A DNA stretch of 50,966 nucleotides from a candidate division WOR-1 bacterium RIFOXYB2_FULL_42_35 (GTDB lineage: Bacteria; Margulisbacteria; WOR-1; O2-12-FULL-45-9), in assembly GCA_001771545.1 (NCBI GenBank), contig MEUC01000020.1, positions 1 through 50,966 on the forward strand, read 5' to 3'. This document shows, piece after piece, positions 1-7,889 of this stretch. The position numbers and the translations under genes were made by a program. Within the stretch, counting starts at the first letter, position 1. Each line of letters opens with the position of its first letter. Under the pieces are notes generated by a model, which did no database searches, was not told the origin of the DNA, and saw only the letters and a program-made list of their open reading frames with translations.

Positions 1-35
1 TGCACAAAAGGAAAAATTGAACCTACCCCCCCATA

Positions 36-75
36 AATGTAACATTTCTACTTTGGTAGGAATGTAACATTTCTA
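36..75. repeat. Tandem direct repeat AATGTAACATTTCTA
   Basis: Two copies of the 15-mer AATGTAACATTTCTA lie at 36-50 and 61-75 (25-base period), followed at 83-88 by TTGACA. There is no gene here on either strand. The arrangement could be an operator pair upstream of a promoter pointing right, although the spacing to TAGTAT (104-109) is only 15 bases and the next gene faces left. It could instead be the end of a mobile element lying mostly outside the window. I cannot decide between these. Confidence 0.45.
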
Positions 76-130
76 TCTTGGGTTGACAGAAGTTTACAGC
101 TTATAGTATGTGCGGCAAGGGGTGAACCCC

Positions 131-146
131 TGCCTGCCGGCAGGCA
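131..146. repeat. Perfect 16-bp palindrome TGCCTGCCGGCAGGCA
   Basis: This is a perfect palindrome just downstream of the LacI-type gene (that gene ends at 170 on the minus strand). The same arms, CCTGCCTGC and GCAGGCAGG, bound the longer element inserted in glmS at 19915-19957, so this is probably a short member of the same dispersed palindromic family. It may also fold as a hairpin at the 3' end of the regulator transcript, but no T-run follows it on the minus strand. Confidence 0.6.
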
Positions 147-169
147 ATAACCAAAAAAATAGGTAACTA

Positions 170-1186
170 TTAAATATTTGTGGTGGAGTTTTTGATAGCC
201 AATTTAACTGGCTGTGTGTATCTATAAGCGGTTTTGCTGGGATTTTGAATAATGTCCAGTAAAATTTCTACGCTGGCTTTGCCCATTTCCTGACGGTCAA
301 CACTAATAGTGGTAAGTTCTGGCTTGGCTAGCTCGGCATAAGCTGGAGCAGAGATTTCATCAAAGCCAACCACGGAAATATCTTGCGGAATTTTCCAACC
401 TTTATTTTTAATTACTTGGTAGGCGCGATAAGCTAATGAATCGCTAGTGCAGAAAATTGCTGTGGGTGGATCAGCAAGTTCCAACAATTTTTTAGTAGCA
501 GCAATTGCCGTGTCGGGCTTGCCATAATCAGCTTCGACGAGATATTCTTTTCTCTCTATAATACCAGCTTGGCCTAGAGCAAAACGATAACCTTCAAGGC
601 GGTCAGCTGTAATTGGATCAAACAATGGTTCTCCTGTAATAATGGCAATCTTTTTGTGCCCCAAAGAAATTAAATGGTTAACTGCTTGAAACGCGCCGGA
701 GCGGCCATCAGCAACAATGGTATGAAGTTCAACTTCGGGGATTGGATGGCCGACTAAAACACTGGGGATACCTTTTTGTTGGGCAATATAAATCAAATCT
801 CTAGAGCTTTTGCCTAAGAACAAAACACCATCAACTAGATTTTTAGTAATCATCCTGGGAAAATATTCCGGGTCTTTGCCGGTTGACTCAACCAGTACGT
901 TTAATTTTCTTTTTTTTAATTCTTCTAATATCCCAAAGACTACGTGATCATAGAACTCGCCAAACAGCAGATTGTAGTAATCGTCAGCAATTAAGCCAAT
1001 GTTGCCTTTCTTTTTTAGTTTTCTGACCCGGCTGTACTCCATTTCCCTGGCAAGGCGAAGCACATGCCTGCGAGTATTAGCTTCTACACGGTCGGGATTG
1101 CTTAAAGCAAAAGAAACCGTGGAAATAGAAACCCCGGCTTGTTTAGCAATGTCTTTAATTGTAACCAGTTTTCTTCTTTTACCCAT
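170..1186 (-). CDS. LacI/GalR-family transcriptional regulator
   Basis: A DNA-binding repressor or activator that senses a sugar-like ligand. The N-terminus carries the LacI helix-turn-helix (VTIKDIAKQAGVSISTVSFAL) and hinge region, followed by a periplasmic-binding-protein-like sensor domain; ADRLEGYRFAL and DISVVGFDEISAPAYA are typical of the family. I chose the ATG at 1184-1186 because it places the helix-turn-helix about seven residues from the start, as is usual. An in-frame GTG at 1220-1222 would add 12 residues; neither start has a strong ribosome binding site. The gene stands alone and is divergent from the radical SAM gene. Its targets are unknown; the GH94/GH42 genes further along are plausible. 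Length (about 338 aa) is normal. The family is certain, the ligand is not. Confidence 0.93.
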   Translation of the reverse strand: MGKRRKLVTIKDIAKQAGVSISTVSFALSNPDRVEANTRRHVLRLAREMEYSRVRKLKKKGNIGLIADDYYNLLFGEFYDHVVFGILEELKKRKLNVLVESTGKDPEYFPRMITKNLVDGVLFLGKSSRDLIYIAQQKGIPSVLVGHPIPEVELHTIVADGRSGAFQAVNHLISLGHKKIAIITGEPLFDPITADRLEGYRFALGQAGIIERKEYLVEADYGKPDTAIAATKKLLELADPPTAIFCTSDSLAYRAYQVIKNKGWKIPQDISVVGFDEISAPAYAELAKPELTTISVDRQEMGKASVEILLDIIQNPSKTAYRYTQPVKLAIKNSTTNI

Positions 1187-1209
1187 ATACACTTTATCGT
1201 TGTAATGCC

Positions 1210-1225
1210 AGAGTGATTTCACTCT
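1210..1225. promoter_or_regulatory. Inverted repeat AGAGTGA-TT-TCACTCT, possible autoregulatory operator
   Basis: A perfect 7-bp inverted repeat with a 2-base centre lies over the upstream start region of the LacI-type gene. A second, weaker dyad (TTGTA...TACAA) lies at 1238-1255. LacI-family proteins often bind palindromes of this size at their own promoter, but the usual central CG is missing. The operator role is inference. Confidence 0.3.
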
Positions 1226-1385
1226 TTTTACAAATAATTGTAGTAAATTTTACAAGAATTAATAGTGCGTTTTATCTTATTTTTGTTGTTATTATGGTAA
1301 AAAAATACCCGATAGCTATTTGATTTTACAGACTATTTGGAATTAGTGGTATAAGTGCTCGAAAATTAAGCAGGAGGAATAAAAA

Positions 1386-2555
1386 ATGAGGGTAAATATT
1401 AAACCCCAAGATCTACTCGATTGGCTTAAATGGAATGCAGGCGGTAGAAAACCGGAATTAAGACTACGGCCAAGAGAAGTAGAAATCGATGTTACCACGT
1501 GTTGTTCTGGTTTGCCAAGTTGTCGTGCTGATTGCACTTATCGGCATTCAAGAAATAAGGGAGAAAGACTGGATTATTTTTTTGCCAGAGATATTTTACA
1601 GCAATTACTGGCTTTAGGCGTGGAAAAGCTTATCTTTTCTGGCGGGGGAGAGCCGTTAGAACCGTTTCCTGATGAAATTTATCGTGACATTGCTCGAAAG
1701 GCAAAAATTAAAAATGTTCCAGGCGTCCAAAATATTGCTATTAATTTTATCGGGATTTTAAACGTAGCTGGTTATTTTGGTTTTGAAAATGTCTTGCTAA
1801 CCAATGGGGTATATTTGGGTTGGAATATATCACCACAAATATTAAGGGCCTTAAAACTGTTGCGGATCTCTATTCCCCCGGTCTTGCATGGTTATGACCA
1901 TTTGGACAGAATTCATGACAATATTGAAGCAGCAGTGTGTTATAAAAAAGATCAAGACCTGCCTGTTAAGATTGTCGCCAGTCTATTAATACGTCCAGAT
2001 ACGCCGCAAGGAGAAATTACTGACAGGATTGCGACATTAAATGATTTAGGTGTAGATTTGGTCCGTTTTAAACCAACGCACCTGTGGCGCGAAGATGGGA
2101 GTCGTTCTATTGGTACAACCAATTATCACGACATAACACAATTTATCTTAGGCCTTAATCATCCCAAGGTCAAAGTTGCCAAGATTAACCGGCTTTTAAC
2201 TGAAGATGTGATGAGAACCTACAATTCTTGTTATTATGCTGATTTCAATCCCTTAGTGATAGGTGCGGATGGGCTTAATTATGCTTGCTGTGAAACAAAA
2301 TATTTGCCTGCTTTTAAAAGGGGTAATTTACACCAAAACTCCATTTTAGAAATTTTAGGCCTGGTTAGCCAAAAGCCACAGCCAGTCTTGCCTGCTTGTT
2401 TTTCTGGCTGTAAAGGTGATTTAGCTAACCGGCATTTACATGTTTTGGTTAAAGCGTATCAGGCCAAAACTGATGCTATTTTTGATGAGCCTAAGTATTT
2501 AGAGCACGCAGAGGCTGCTTTAGCTGCTTTGGTGCGTTCAGCGCTGGAGAATTAG
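1386..2555 (+). CDS. Radical SAM protein with atypical cysteine motif and SPASM-like C-terminus
   Basis: A 389-aa radical SAM protein. The core is identified by FSGGGEP (residues 84-90), the GGEP motif that contacts SAM, after a strand ending in EIDVTT. The canonical CX3CX2C cluster motif is absent. Instead Cys40, Cys46 and Cys50 form CX5CX3C (with Cys39 adjacent), followed by TYRHS where most relatives read Cys-Thr-Tyr. The C-terminal part has cysteines at about 282, 301, 302, 338 and 342 (YACCETKY, ACFSGCKG), which resembles a SPASM/twitch auxiliary-cluster domain. A strong AGGAGG ribosome binding site at about 1371 fixes the start. The glycosyltransferase follows after 16 bases, so the two may be co-transcribed. 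The substrate is unknown; peptide or saccharide modification are both possible. Confidence 0.85.
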   Translation: MRVNIKPQDLLDWLKWNAGGRKPELRLRPREVEIDVTTCCSGLPSCRADCTYRHSRNKGERLDYFFARDILQQLLALGVEKLIFSGGGEPLEPFPDEIYRDIARKAKIKNVPGVQNIAINFIGILNVAGYFGFENVLLTNGVYLGWNISPQILRALKLLRISIPPVLHGYDHLDRIHDNIEAAVCYKKDQDLPVKIVASLLIRPDTPQGEITDRIATLNDLGVDLVRFKPTHLWREDGSRSIGTTNYHDITQFILGLNHPKVKVAKINRLLTEDVMRTYNSCYYADFNPLVIGADGLNYACCETKYLPAFKRGNLHQNSILEILGLVSQKPQPVLPACFSGCKGDLANRHLHVLVKAYQAKTDAIFDEPKYLEHAEAALAALVRSALEN

Positions 2556-2571
2556 TGGTAAAATTGATCCT

Positions 2572-3399
2572 ATGCTTGTTTCCATCATTATCCCAACCTA
2601 TAATCGTCCAGAATTTACGCAAGAGGCAATTGCGTCTGTATTGGCACAAACGTTCCAGGACTTTGAGATTATAGTAGTAGAGGATGGTGGGGGCATGACT
2701 GCCAGACTGCCTGACCACCAGACTACCAGACTAAAATATTTTAGACGACCACATCAGGGCGTTGCTGCCGCGCGCAACTTTGGCGTTTCTGTCTCCACTG
2801 GCAAGTATCTTGCCTTTCTTGATTCTGATGATTTGTGGGACAGGAAAAAGCTAGAAAAACAGCTGGCTTATCTTGCCGCTCACCCAGAATTTAAAATTTG
2901 CTACACCAATGAGAAATGGCTACGCAATGGAGAGCATCTTAATCAATTAAAAAAGCACCAGAAGTATCATGGGTTAATTTTTGATAAGTGTTTACCTCTC
3001 TGCATTGTCAGTGCTTCGTCGATTTTAATGGAAAGGGAAGTGTTTCACGAGCTGGGCGGCTTTGATGAATCTTTGCCAGTGTGTGAAGACTATGACTTAT
3101 GGCTGCGTATGAGCTTAAAATATCCTATTGCTTTTCTTGAGGAAAAGTTAATTGTGAAAAGGGGCGGCCATGCCGACCAGTTGTCGCATAAATATTGGGG
3201 GATGGATCGGTTTAGAGTGGAAGCGTTGGAAAAATTGTTGAAGCTTAATCTTTCTAGTGAGCAGAAAAAAATGGTTATGGCTGAATTGCACAAAAAATAT
3301 CAGATATTGCTGGATGGCTGTTGGAATCGGCGAAAATATTTAAGCTGGTTGTATTACAAGCTTAGGCGAAAGTGGAGAAGGACGACGCATCCCACTTAG
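2572..3399 (+). CDS. Family 2 glycosyltransferase
   Basis: A 275-aa GT-A fold glycosyltransferase that transfers sugar from a nucleotide-sugar donor. The first strand SIIIPTYNRPEFT (residues 4-16), VVEDGG (35-40, first Asp) and FLDSDDLW (82-89, the metal-binding DxD) are all intact. VCEDYDLWLRM near residue 170 is the usual acceptor-side acidic motif. There are no membrane spans, so it is a soluble or peripheral enzyme, probably of cell-surface glycan assembly. It follows the radical SAM gene with a 16-base gap and a weak ribosome binding site, consistent with an operon. Its last codons lie in a short dispersed repeat (3372-3412), so the final RTTHPT residues may be repeat-derived. Confidence 0.92.
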   Translation: MLVSIIIPTYNRPEFTQEAIASVLAQTFQDFEIIVVEDGGGMTARLPDHQTTRLKYFRRPHQGVAAARNFGVSVSTGKYLAFLDSDDLWDRKKLEKQLAYLAAHPEFKICYTNEKWLRNGEHLNQLKKHQKYHGLIFDKCLPLCIVSASSILMEREVFHELGGFDESLPVCEDYDLWLRMSLKYPIAFLEEKLIVKRGGHADQLSHKYWGMDRFRVEALEKLLKLNLSSEQKKMVMAELHKKYQILLDGCWNRRKYLSWLYYKLRRKWRRTTHPT

Positions 3400-3412
3400 T
3401 TGGCGTAGGCTT
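3372..3412. repeat. Dispersed 41-bp repeat, copy A
   Basis: This copy matches 4789-4829 in the same orientation at 33 of 41 positions; the shared core is GCATCCCACTTAG. It covers the last codons and stop of the glycosyltransferase gene. Copy B covers the last codons and stop of a minus-strand gene. The element is weakly palindromic around CCA...TGG. Its nature is unknown. Confidence 0.5.
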
Positions 3413-3417
3413 AATTT

Positions 3418-4704
3418 TTAGAGCAAAATCAGGTCTTGCGGCGTCAAAAAGGATATTTTTGTTGCCCCGACATTTTTTGTTTCTGATAAGGACAGGTTTA
3501 AGCAAAAGGCCTTGGTTGGCTTATAAGTTAAGAGAAAACTCCTGAAAGAGCGGCTGATTTTAAATTTTTCCAGCCTGGTTGCTTTTACTTCAAAAGGAAT
3601 GGGTTGCATCTTATCAACCAGAATAAAATCAACTTCAGCGCCTGCTTTGGTCCGCCAAAAAGAGATCGTATTGGCATATTTGACCAGTTTTTTTAAGCTT
3701 AGATAGGCGAAGTTTTCCAAGATCACGCCCTTGTCCGGCCGGTATTCAAATTTACCAAATGTGCTGACAGCAAAATTCCTGATGCCCAGGTCATTAAAAT
3801 AAACCTTGGGATTTTTTAACAGTTCTTTCCTGGGGTTTTTGTAAAATGGCCTGATAAAATCAAGGATAAAGGTTTGTTCCAGATAAAACAGGTAATTGTC
3901 TAAAGTGTTTTTGTGGATGCCCAGTGAATTGGAGAGTTCCTCTTTGTTGGTCAAGCTGCCAACCTGTGAGGCCAGTAGTTTTAATAGGTTCATGAAAGCA
4001 GTTTCGTTTTCCACTTTAAGAAAAGCTTTAACATCTTTCTCTAGGTAACTTTGAAACACCTCTGCCAGTAAAGCCAACTTTAACTTTTTGCTTTTTGCCA
4101 TCACCACAGCTGGATATCCGCCGTAGGTTAAAAAATGGTCCAAGGCCAAAGCAAATTTCTGTTTATCCTTGACAATTTTTTCAAACTTTTCTTTGGGGAA
4201 AAGGGCCCAGCAAAGCTCTTTTAAATTGAAAGGGTGGAGGTGGAATAAGACCTTCCTGCCAGTCAAGGCTTCATGGATTTTACTTTTGATTTCTAAGGCA
4301 CTTGAACCAGAAACAATTATTTTTAACGGCAAGTGCAAGTCGTAGACACCCTTGAGGAAAAGGCCTGGTTCTTTTAACCTCTGGACCTCGTCAATAATTA
4401 CATAGGTTTTACCCTTTGACTTGTTGGCCAGAGCAATTAGCTTGTCCGGGGACTGGAAAAATTCCAGGTGTTTAGGGACATCCAGGTTAAAATAGTGGAC
4501 AGCTGTGGTCTTGGGCAGGATATCGTTGAGGATTAATTGGTAGAGCAGGACGCTTTTCCCTGTTTGGCGGGCGCCGGTAATAACAATTATTTCCTCCCGT
4601 TTTAGCCATTTGGTGATTTCCCCTTTCAATTCCCTGGCCGCAACCCGAGGGGGGAGCTTAACCCCCGCTTTTATTAATTCCAGTCTTTTTTTTGCTTTGT
4701 CCAT
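3418..4704 (-). CDS. AAA-family ATPase with DUF4143 C-terminal domain
   Basis: A 428-aa ATPase of the archaeal/bacterial AAA_14-DUF4143 type. The Walker A motif is GARQTGKS (residues 44-51) and the Walker B motif is VIIDEVQ (102-108), followed by a sensor-like IVSGSSALEIKS. The C-terminal half has the DUF4143 features FWRTKAGAEVDFIL and PFEVKATR, a nuclease-like core. The biological role of this widespread family is not settled; defence, stress and DNA-related functions have been suggested. Length is typical. It converges on the glycosyltransferase gene (18-base gap). Its own sigma-70-type promoter is visible upstream (4741-4769). No partner gene is adjacent. Confidence 0.92.
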   Translation of the reverse strand: MDKAKKRLELIKAGVKLPPRVAARELKGEITKWLKREEIIVITGARQTGKSVLLYQLILNDILPKTTAVHYFNLDVPKHLEFFQSPDKLIALANKSKGKTYVIIDEVQRLKEPGLFLKGVYDLHLPLKIIVSGSSALEIKSKIHEALTGRKVLFHLHPFNLKELCWALFPKEKFEKIVKDKQKFALALDHFLTYGGYPAVVMAKSKKLKLALLAEVFQSYLEKDVKAFLKVENETAFMNLLKLLASQVGSLTNKEELSNSLGIHKNTLDNYLFYLEQTFILDFIRPFYKNPRKELLKNPKVYFNDLGIRNFAVSTFGKFEYRPDKGVILENFAYLSLKKLVKYANTISFWRTKAGAEVDFILVDKMQPIPFEVKATRLEKFKISRSFRSFLLTYKPTKAFCLNLSLSETKNVGATKISFLTPQDLILL

Positions 4705-4740
4705 TGTCTTGCCGTATTTGTGTGTAATTTAAGTGAGGTT

Positions 4741-4769
4741 AAAATAACATGTAATTATAGTTTTGTCAA
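4741..4769 (-). promoter_or_regulatory. Sigma-70-type promoter of the AAA ATPase gene
   Basis: On the minus strand a perfect -35 TTGACA (4764-4769) is followed by a 17-base spacer and TATTTT (4741-4746), with an upstream TG making an extended -10. The start codon is at 4704, giving a leader of about 30 bases. Confidence 0.6.
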
Positions 4770-4778
4770 GCACGCCGA

Positions 4779-5357
4779 TTACGCAAACGTGGAAAAGGAG
4801 GATGCATCCCACTTAGATGGGGCTAGCTTCAAATAACTAGGATCTCTCCCCTCGATCATGGCGTTAATCATGAGAGCTAAACGATCCATTTCTTCTTTGG
4901 TAGTGTTTTGAGAAAGTTTTGGTTTGCCGGTTTTAACGTCAATTACAGTAATCCCCTGATCACTGATAATTTTGATATCTTCTTGATAGACTTTTTTGCC
5001 CTCACAACGCCAAGCTCGTAGTTCCGGGTTATAACGATCTCTTAAGCCAATGATAAAAAGATATTTTTGACCGTGGGATAGGTCTTGGTCCGATGGATAG
5101 GGGACCCCTTGGGGATGGGTGTGATAGATCCCCAGATACTGCATGTTGTATTTTTCTAGAAAGGCATAACCGCGTTCAATGTCTTCTTTCCAGAGGGCAA
5201 ACTCTTTGGTACGGTCGTAAATGTTTTTATTAGCAATGGGGAGCACTGCCATGATTTTGTTGTCGGTGCCACCCAAAATCCCGCCACTTTCCTGAGGATA
5301 ACAAGCCTGAGCCTGCTGCATAATAATATTGTATTGGCGCTCGGTTATTATGAACAT
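4779..5357 (-). CDS. JAMM/Mov34-type metalloprotease (Prok-JAB)
   Basis: A 192-aa protein with a complete JAMM zinc motif: Glu23 in PQESGGILGG, then His79-x-His81 in YHTHPQG and Ser89-x2-Asp92 in PSDQD. Bacterial members remove C-terminal residues or release small carrier proteins such as sulfur carriers; no ThiS-like partner is seen nearby, so the substrate is unknown. It is soluble, with no signal peptide. The C-terminal residues after about 178 are encoded within the dispersed repeat at 4789-4829, so the extreme C-terminus is probably not conserved. It is divergent from hppA, with about 110 bases between the start codons. Confidence 0.9.
   Translation of the reverse strand: MFIITERQYNIIMQQAQACYPQESGGILGGTDNKIMAVLPIANKNIYDRTKEFALWKEDIERGYAFLEKYNMQYLGIYHTHPQGVPYPSDQDLSHGQKYLFIIGLRDRYNPELRAWRCEGKKVYQEDIKIISDQGITVIDVKTGKPKLSQNTTKEEMDRLALMINAMIEGRDPSYLKLAPSKWDASSFSTFA
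4789..4829. repeat. Dispersed 41-bp repeat, copy B
   Basis: Second copy of the element at 3372-3412, 80 percent identical over 41 bases without gaps. It overlaps the 3' end of the JAMM gene on the opposite strand. Both copies sit exactly at gene ends, which suggests either terminator-like use or insertion tolerated only at C-termini. Confidence 0.5.
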
Positions 5358-5418
5358 ATTTCTATTTTAACATAAGCTTTAAGAACACAGAAGGGGAGAT
5401 GAGTAGCCTACAAATTTA

Positions 5419-5427
5419 TGCTATAAT
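5419..5427 (+). promoter_or_regulatory. Extended -10 promoter of hppA
   Basis: TG-C-TATAAT at 5419-5427 is a consensus extended -10 element, 42 bases upstream of the hppA start codon. No good -35 is needed or obvious. An AAAGGGG ribosome binding site follows near 5456-5462. Confidence 0.6.
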
Positions 5428-5468
5428 CTATTTTTGCGTGGAATTAATTAAACGAAAGGGGATTTAAG

Positions 5469-7469
5469 ATGACTAATTGGATTTTGTTGGTCGGTTTCTT
5501 AGGTTTGGGTTACGCTTTGTACATTTTCTGGAGTTTTATGAAGGTGGATGCGGGGTCAGAAAAAATGCAAGAGATTGCTAAGGCAATTCAAACTGGGGCG
5601 ATGGCCTATCTTAAGCGGCAATATACTACTCTAGCCATTTTTATGGCTATTGTTTTTCTGGCTATCTACTTTTTTATCGGCCTCTACGTTGGTTTAGCCT
5701 ATGTAGCTGGTGGTTTGTTCTCTATGTTAGCTGGCTATATCGGTATGAAGGCTGCTACTCGAGCTAATGTGCGCACAGCTCACGCTGCTGATCAAAATAA
5801 TCCTGGAGCTGCTCTTGGCACAGCCTTTAGTGGTGGTGCTGTTATGGGGATGACTGTTGCCAGTCTTGGTATTATCGGTCTCGGTTTGATTTGGGTATTA
5901 ATTCCAGATTTAAAAACTAAAGCCTTGGTTGTCTCGGGTTTTTCTATGGGCGCTTCTTCAATTGCCTTATTTGCTCGTGTTGGCGGTGGTATTTATACCA
6001 AATCAGCTGACGTTGGTGCCGACTTAGTTGGTAAGGTTGAAGCCGGTATTCCAGAAGATGATCCTCGTAACCCTGCTGTAATTGCTGATAACGTTGGTGA
6101 TAACGTTGGTGACGTAGCTGGAATGGGGGCTGACCTTTTTGAATCATATGTTGGCTCAGTTGTGGCGACAATGGCCTTAGGTGTTTTAATGGCCAACGCA
6201 ACTTTTCAGTGGATGATTTTACCATTAGTTTTAATCACCGTTGGAGCCGTTAGTTCATTTGTGGGGACACTTTTTCTTAACCTTGTTCGGGATAAGAATC
6301 CGGCTGCCGCTCTAAATGGTTCAACCTATGTTGCCGGTGGTTTATTTATTGCTGCTTCATATTTTGTGGTTAACTGGTTATTACCTGGTAATCTTGGAGT
6401 TTTCTGGGCAATTCTGTCTGGTATTTTGGTTGGCATGGCAATTGGTCTCTTTTCCGAACACTATACTTCAGGCAAGACAGTTAAAGAATTAGCCAAAAGT
6501 TTTCAAAGTGGACCAGCTACAGGAATTATTGCCGGGCTAGCTGTTGGCATGAAAAGCACAGTCCTGCCTATGCTTTCAATCTGTGTTGCTCTACTAATTT
6601 CATATCATTTTGTTGGTCTTTATGGTGTAGCAATTGCTGCAGTCGGCATGCTTGGTACCATTGGGATTATCATGTCAGTTGATGCTTATGGCCCAATTGC
6701 TGATAATGCTGGTGGTATCTGTACTATGGCAGGGTGTTCTCCGGAAGCCCGTAAAATTACCGACAAACTTGACTCGATTGGTAATACTACAGCTGCTATT
6801 GGTAAGGGTTTTGCGATTGGTTCTGCGGCCCTAACTGCGCTGGCTTTGTTTGCTGCTTATACCCAGACAGTAGGTGTTTCTAGTATCGATCTTTTAGAAA
6901 TAACTGTGGTGGTCGGTTTCTTTATTGGTGCCTTAATGCCATTTGTTTTTTCTGCTTTAACCATGCAGGCTGTTGGCCGAGCTGCTTCTGCGATGGTAGA
7001 AGAAGTTCGCTATCAATTTAAAAATATTGCCGGTTTGATGGAAGGGACCGCTAAACCAAATATTTCTCGTTGTGTTGATATTGCTACTAGCTCTGCAATT
7101 AAGGAGATGATGGTTCCTGGCGCCTTAGCTGTGATTGTTCCTCTCGTTGTCGGTTTAATCTTAGGGCCAACAGCTTTGGGTGGTTTCTTAGCCGGAGCAT
7201 TGGGTACAGGTATCCTACTAGCTATCATGATGTCAAACTCTGGTGGTGCTTGGGATAATGCTAAAAAAGAGATTGAAGATGGTTATTTAGGTGGCAAGGG
7301 AACCCCAGTACACGCTGCTGCAGTTGTTGGTGATACTATTGGCGATCCATTTAAAGATACTTCCGGACCATCAATTAATATTTTGCTTAAGCTGATGTCG
7401 ATTGTTGCCTTAGTGTTTGGACCGGTGATTGCGGTTTATCATCCGGTGATTATGTCGTTGTTTAAGTAA
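5469..7469 (+). CDS. hppA: K+-dependent membrane pyrophosphatase, probably Na+-pumping
   Basis: A 666-aa multi-span integral membrane pyrophosphatase that couples PPi hydrolysis to ion export. The signature block at about residues 181-225 (DVGADLVGKVEAG, IADNVGDNVGDVAGMGADLF) and the C-terminal DPFKDTSGPS supply the Mg-PPi ligands. Ala442 in GNTTAAIGKG stands where K+-independent enzymes have Lys, so it should require K+. Glu225 in DLFESY is the position occupied by Glu in Na+-pumping enzymes, whereas many H+ pumps have Gly there; Na+ transport is therefore my inference. The length is typical of bacterial members. It has its own extended -10 promoter and a palindromic repeat directly after its stop codon. 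It probably recycles PPi from biosynthesis to energise the membrane. Confidence 0.97.
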   Translation: MTNWILLVGFLGLGYALYIFWSFMKVDAGSEKMQEIAKAIQTGAMAYLKRQYTTLAIFMAIVFLAIYFFIGLYVGLAYVAGGLFSMLAGYIGMKAATRANVRTAHAADQNNPGAALGTAFSGGAVMGMTVASLGIIGLGLIWVLIPDLKTKALVVSGFSMGASSIALFARVGGGIYTKSADVGADLVGKVEAGIPEDDPRNPAVIADNVGDNVGDVAGMGADLFESYVGSVVATMALGVLMANATFQWMILPLVLITVGAVSSFVGTLFLNLVRDKNPAAALNGSTYVAGGLFIAASYFVVNWLLPGNLGVFWAILSGILVGMAIGLFSEHYTSGKTVKELAKSFQSGPATGIIAGLAVGMKSTVLPMLSICVALLISYHFVGLYGVAIAAVGMLGTIGIIMSVDAYGPIADNAGGICTMAGCSPEARKITDKLDSIGNTTAAIGKGFAIGSAALTALALFAAYTQTVGVSSIDLLEITVVVGFFIGALMPFVFSALTMQAVGRAASAMVEEVRYQFKNIAGLMEGTAKPNISRCVDIATSSAIKEMMVPGALAVIVPLVVGLILGPTALGGFLAGALGTGILLAIMMSNSGGAWDNAKKEIEDGYLGGKGTPVHAAAVVGDTIGDPFKDTSGPSINILLKLMSIVALVFGPVIAVYHPVIMSLFK

Positions 7470-7524
7470 CCCTCACCCCCATCCACGTTAAACTCTCCTC
7501 CCCCTCTCCCAGAGGGAGAGGGGG
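7470..7524. repeat. CCCTCACCCCCATC-type palindromic repeat with 11-bp hairpin, copy 1
   Basis: It begins directly after the hppA stop codon and ends in a perfect hairpin: CCCCCTCTCCC (7500-7510), loop AGA, GGGAGAGGGGG (7514-7524). A diverged copy lies in the opposite orientation at 13981-14038, also just past a stop codon. The hairpin may act as a transcription terminator or mRNA-stabilising element for hppA, although only a short T-run follows. G/C-rich palindromes of this style are dispersed in many bacterial genomes. Confidence 0.6.
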
Positions 7525-7542
7525 TAATAAGGTTTTGATTAT

Positions 7543-7812
7543 ATGAAACGAGCGCATGTTATATACTCTGGAAACGTTCAAGGCGTTGGCTTTCGTTACA
7601 CAGCAGTTAATTGTGCGCGTGGATTTGCTGTTACAGGCTGGGTCCAAAATACCGCTGATAGAAAAGTTGAGCTGATTGCCGAAGGTCAAGAAATAGAAAT
7701 CAAAAACTTTCTCGCCGATCTAAAATCACAAATGTCCTCTTTTATCCGCGACGAGCAGATTTCCTGGGAGCCGGCAACTGGTGAGTTTGGCGGATTCAAA
7801 ATCAACTTTTAA
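7543..7812 (+). CDS. acyP: Acylphosphatase
   Basis: An 89-aa single-domain acylphosphatase that hydrolyses carboxyl-phosphate bonds such as acetyl phosphate or 1,3-bisphosphoglycerate. The catalytic Arg18 lies in the phosphate loop NVQGVGFRYTA and the water-positioning Asn36 lies in GWVQNTADRKVEL; both are intact. Length and the GGFKI C-terminal strand are typical. It follows hppA in the same direction after a palindromic repeat and has a weak ribosome binding site, so it may be transcribed by read-through from hppA. Confidence 0.93.
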   Translation: MKRAHVIYSGNVQGVGFRYTAVNCARGFAVTGWVQNTADRKVELIAEGQEIEIKNFLADLKSQMSSFIRDEQISWEPATGEFGGFKINF

Positions 7813-7863
7813 CCCATTCTGGCAAAAAATAAAATTATTTTTCAAAAAATCTTTCAAAAAAGT

Positions 7864-7889
7864 GAAATTTATGGGAAAATTGACGATAT
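7864..7889 (+). promoter_or_regulatory. Sigma-28-like promoter (16-base spacer) before the 343-aa gene
   Basis: GTGAAA (7862-7867) is followed, after 16 bases from GAAA, by CGATAT (7884-7889). It resembles five other sites in this window that have a 17-base spacing. The -10 overlaps the first possible ATG (7888), so if the site is used transcription would begin at about 7896 and translation probably at the ATG at 7900. It is the weakest member of the set. Confidence 0.45.

Noticed and set aside
5944..6225. Antisense frames inside hppA (93 and 67 aa)
   Set aside because: They are shadows of the highly conserved pyrophosphatase motif region; no ribosome binding site or plausible protein features.
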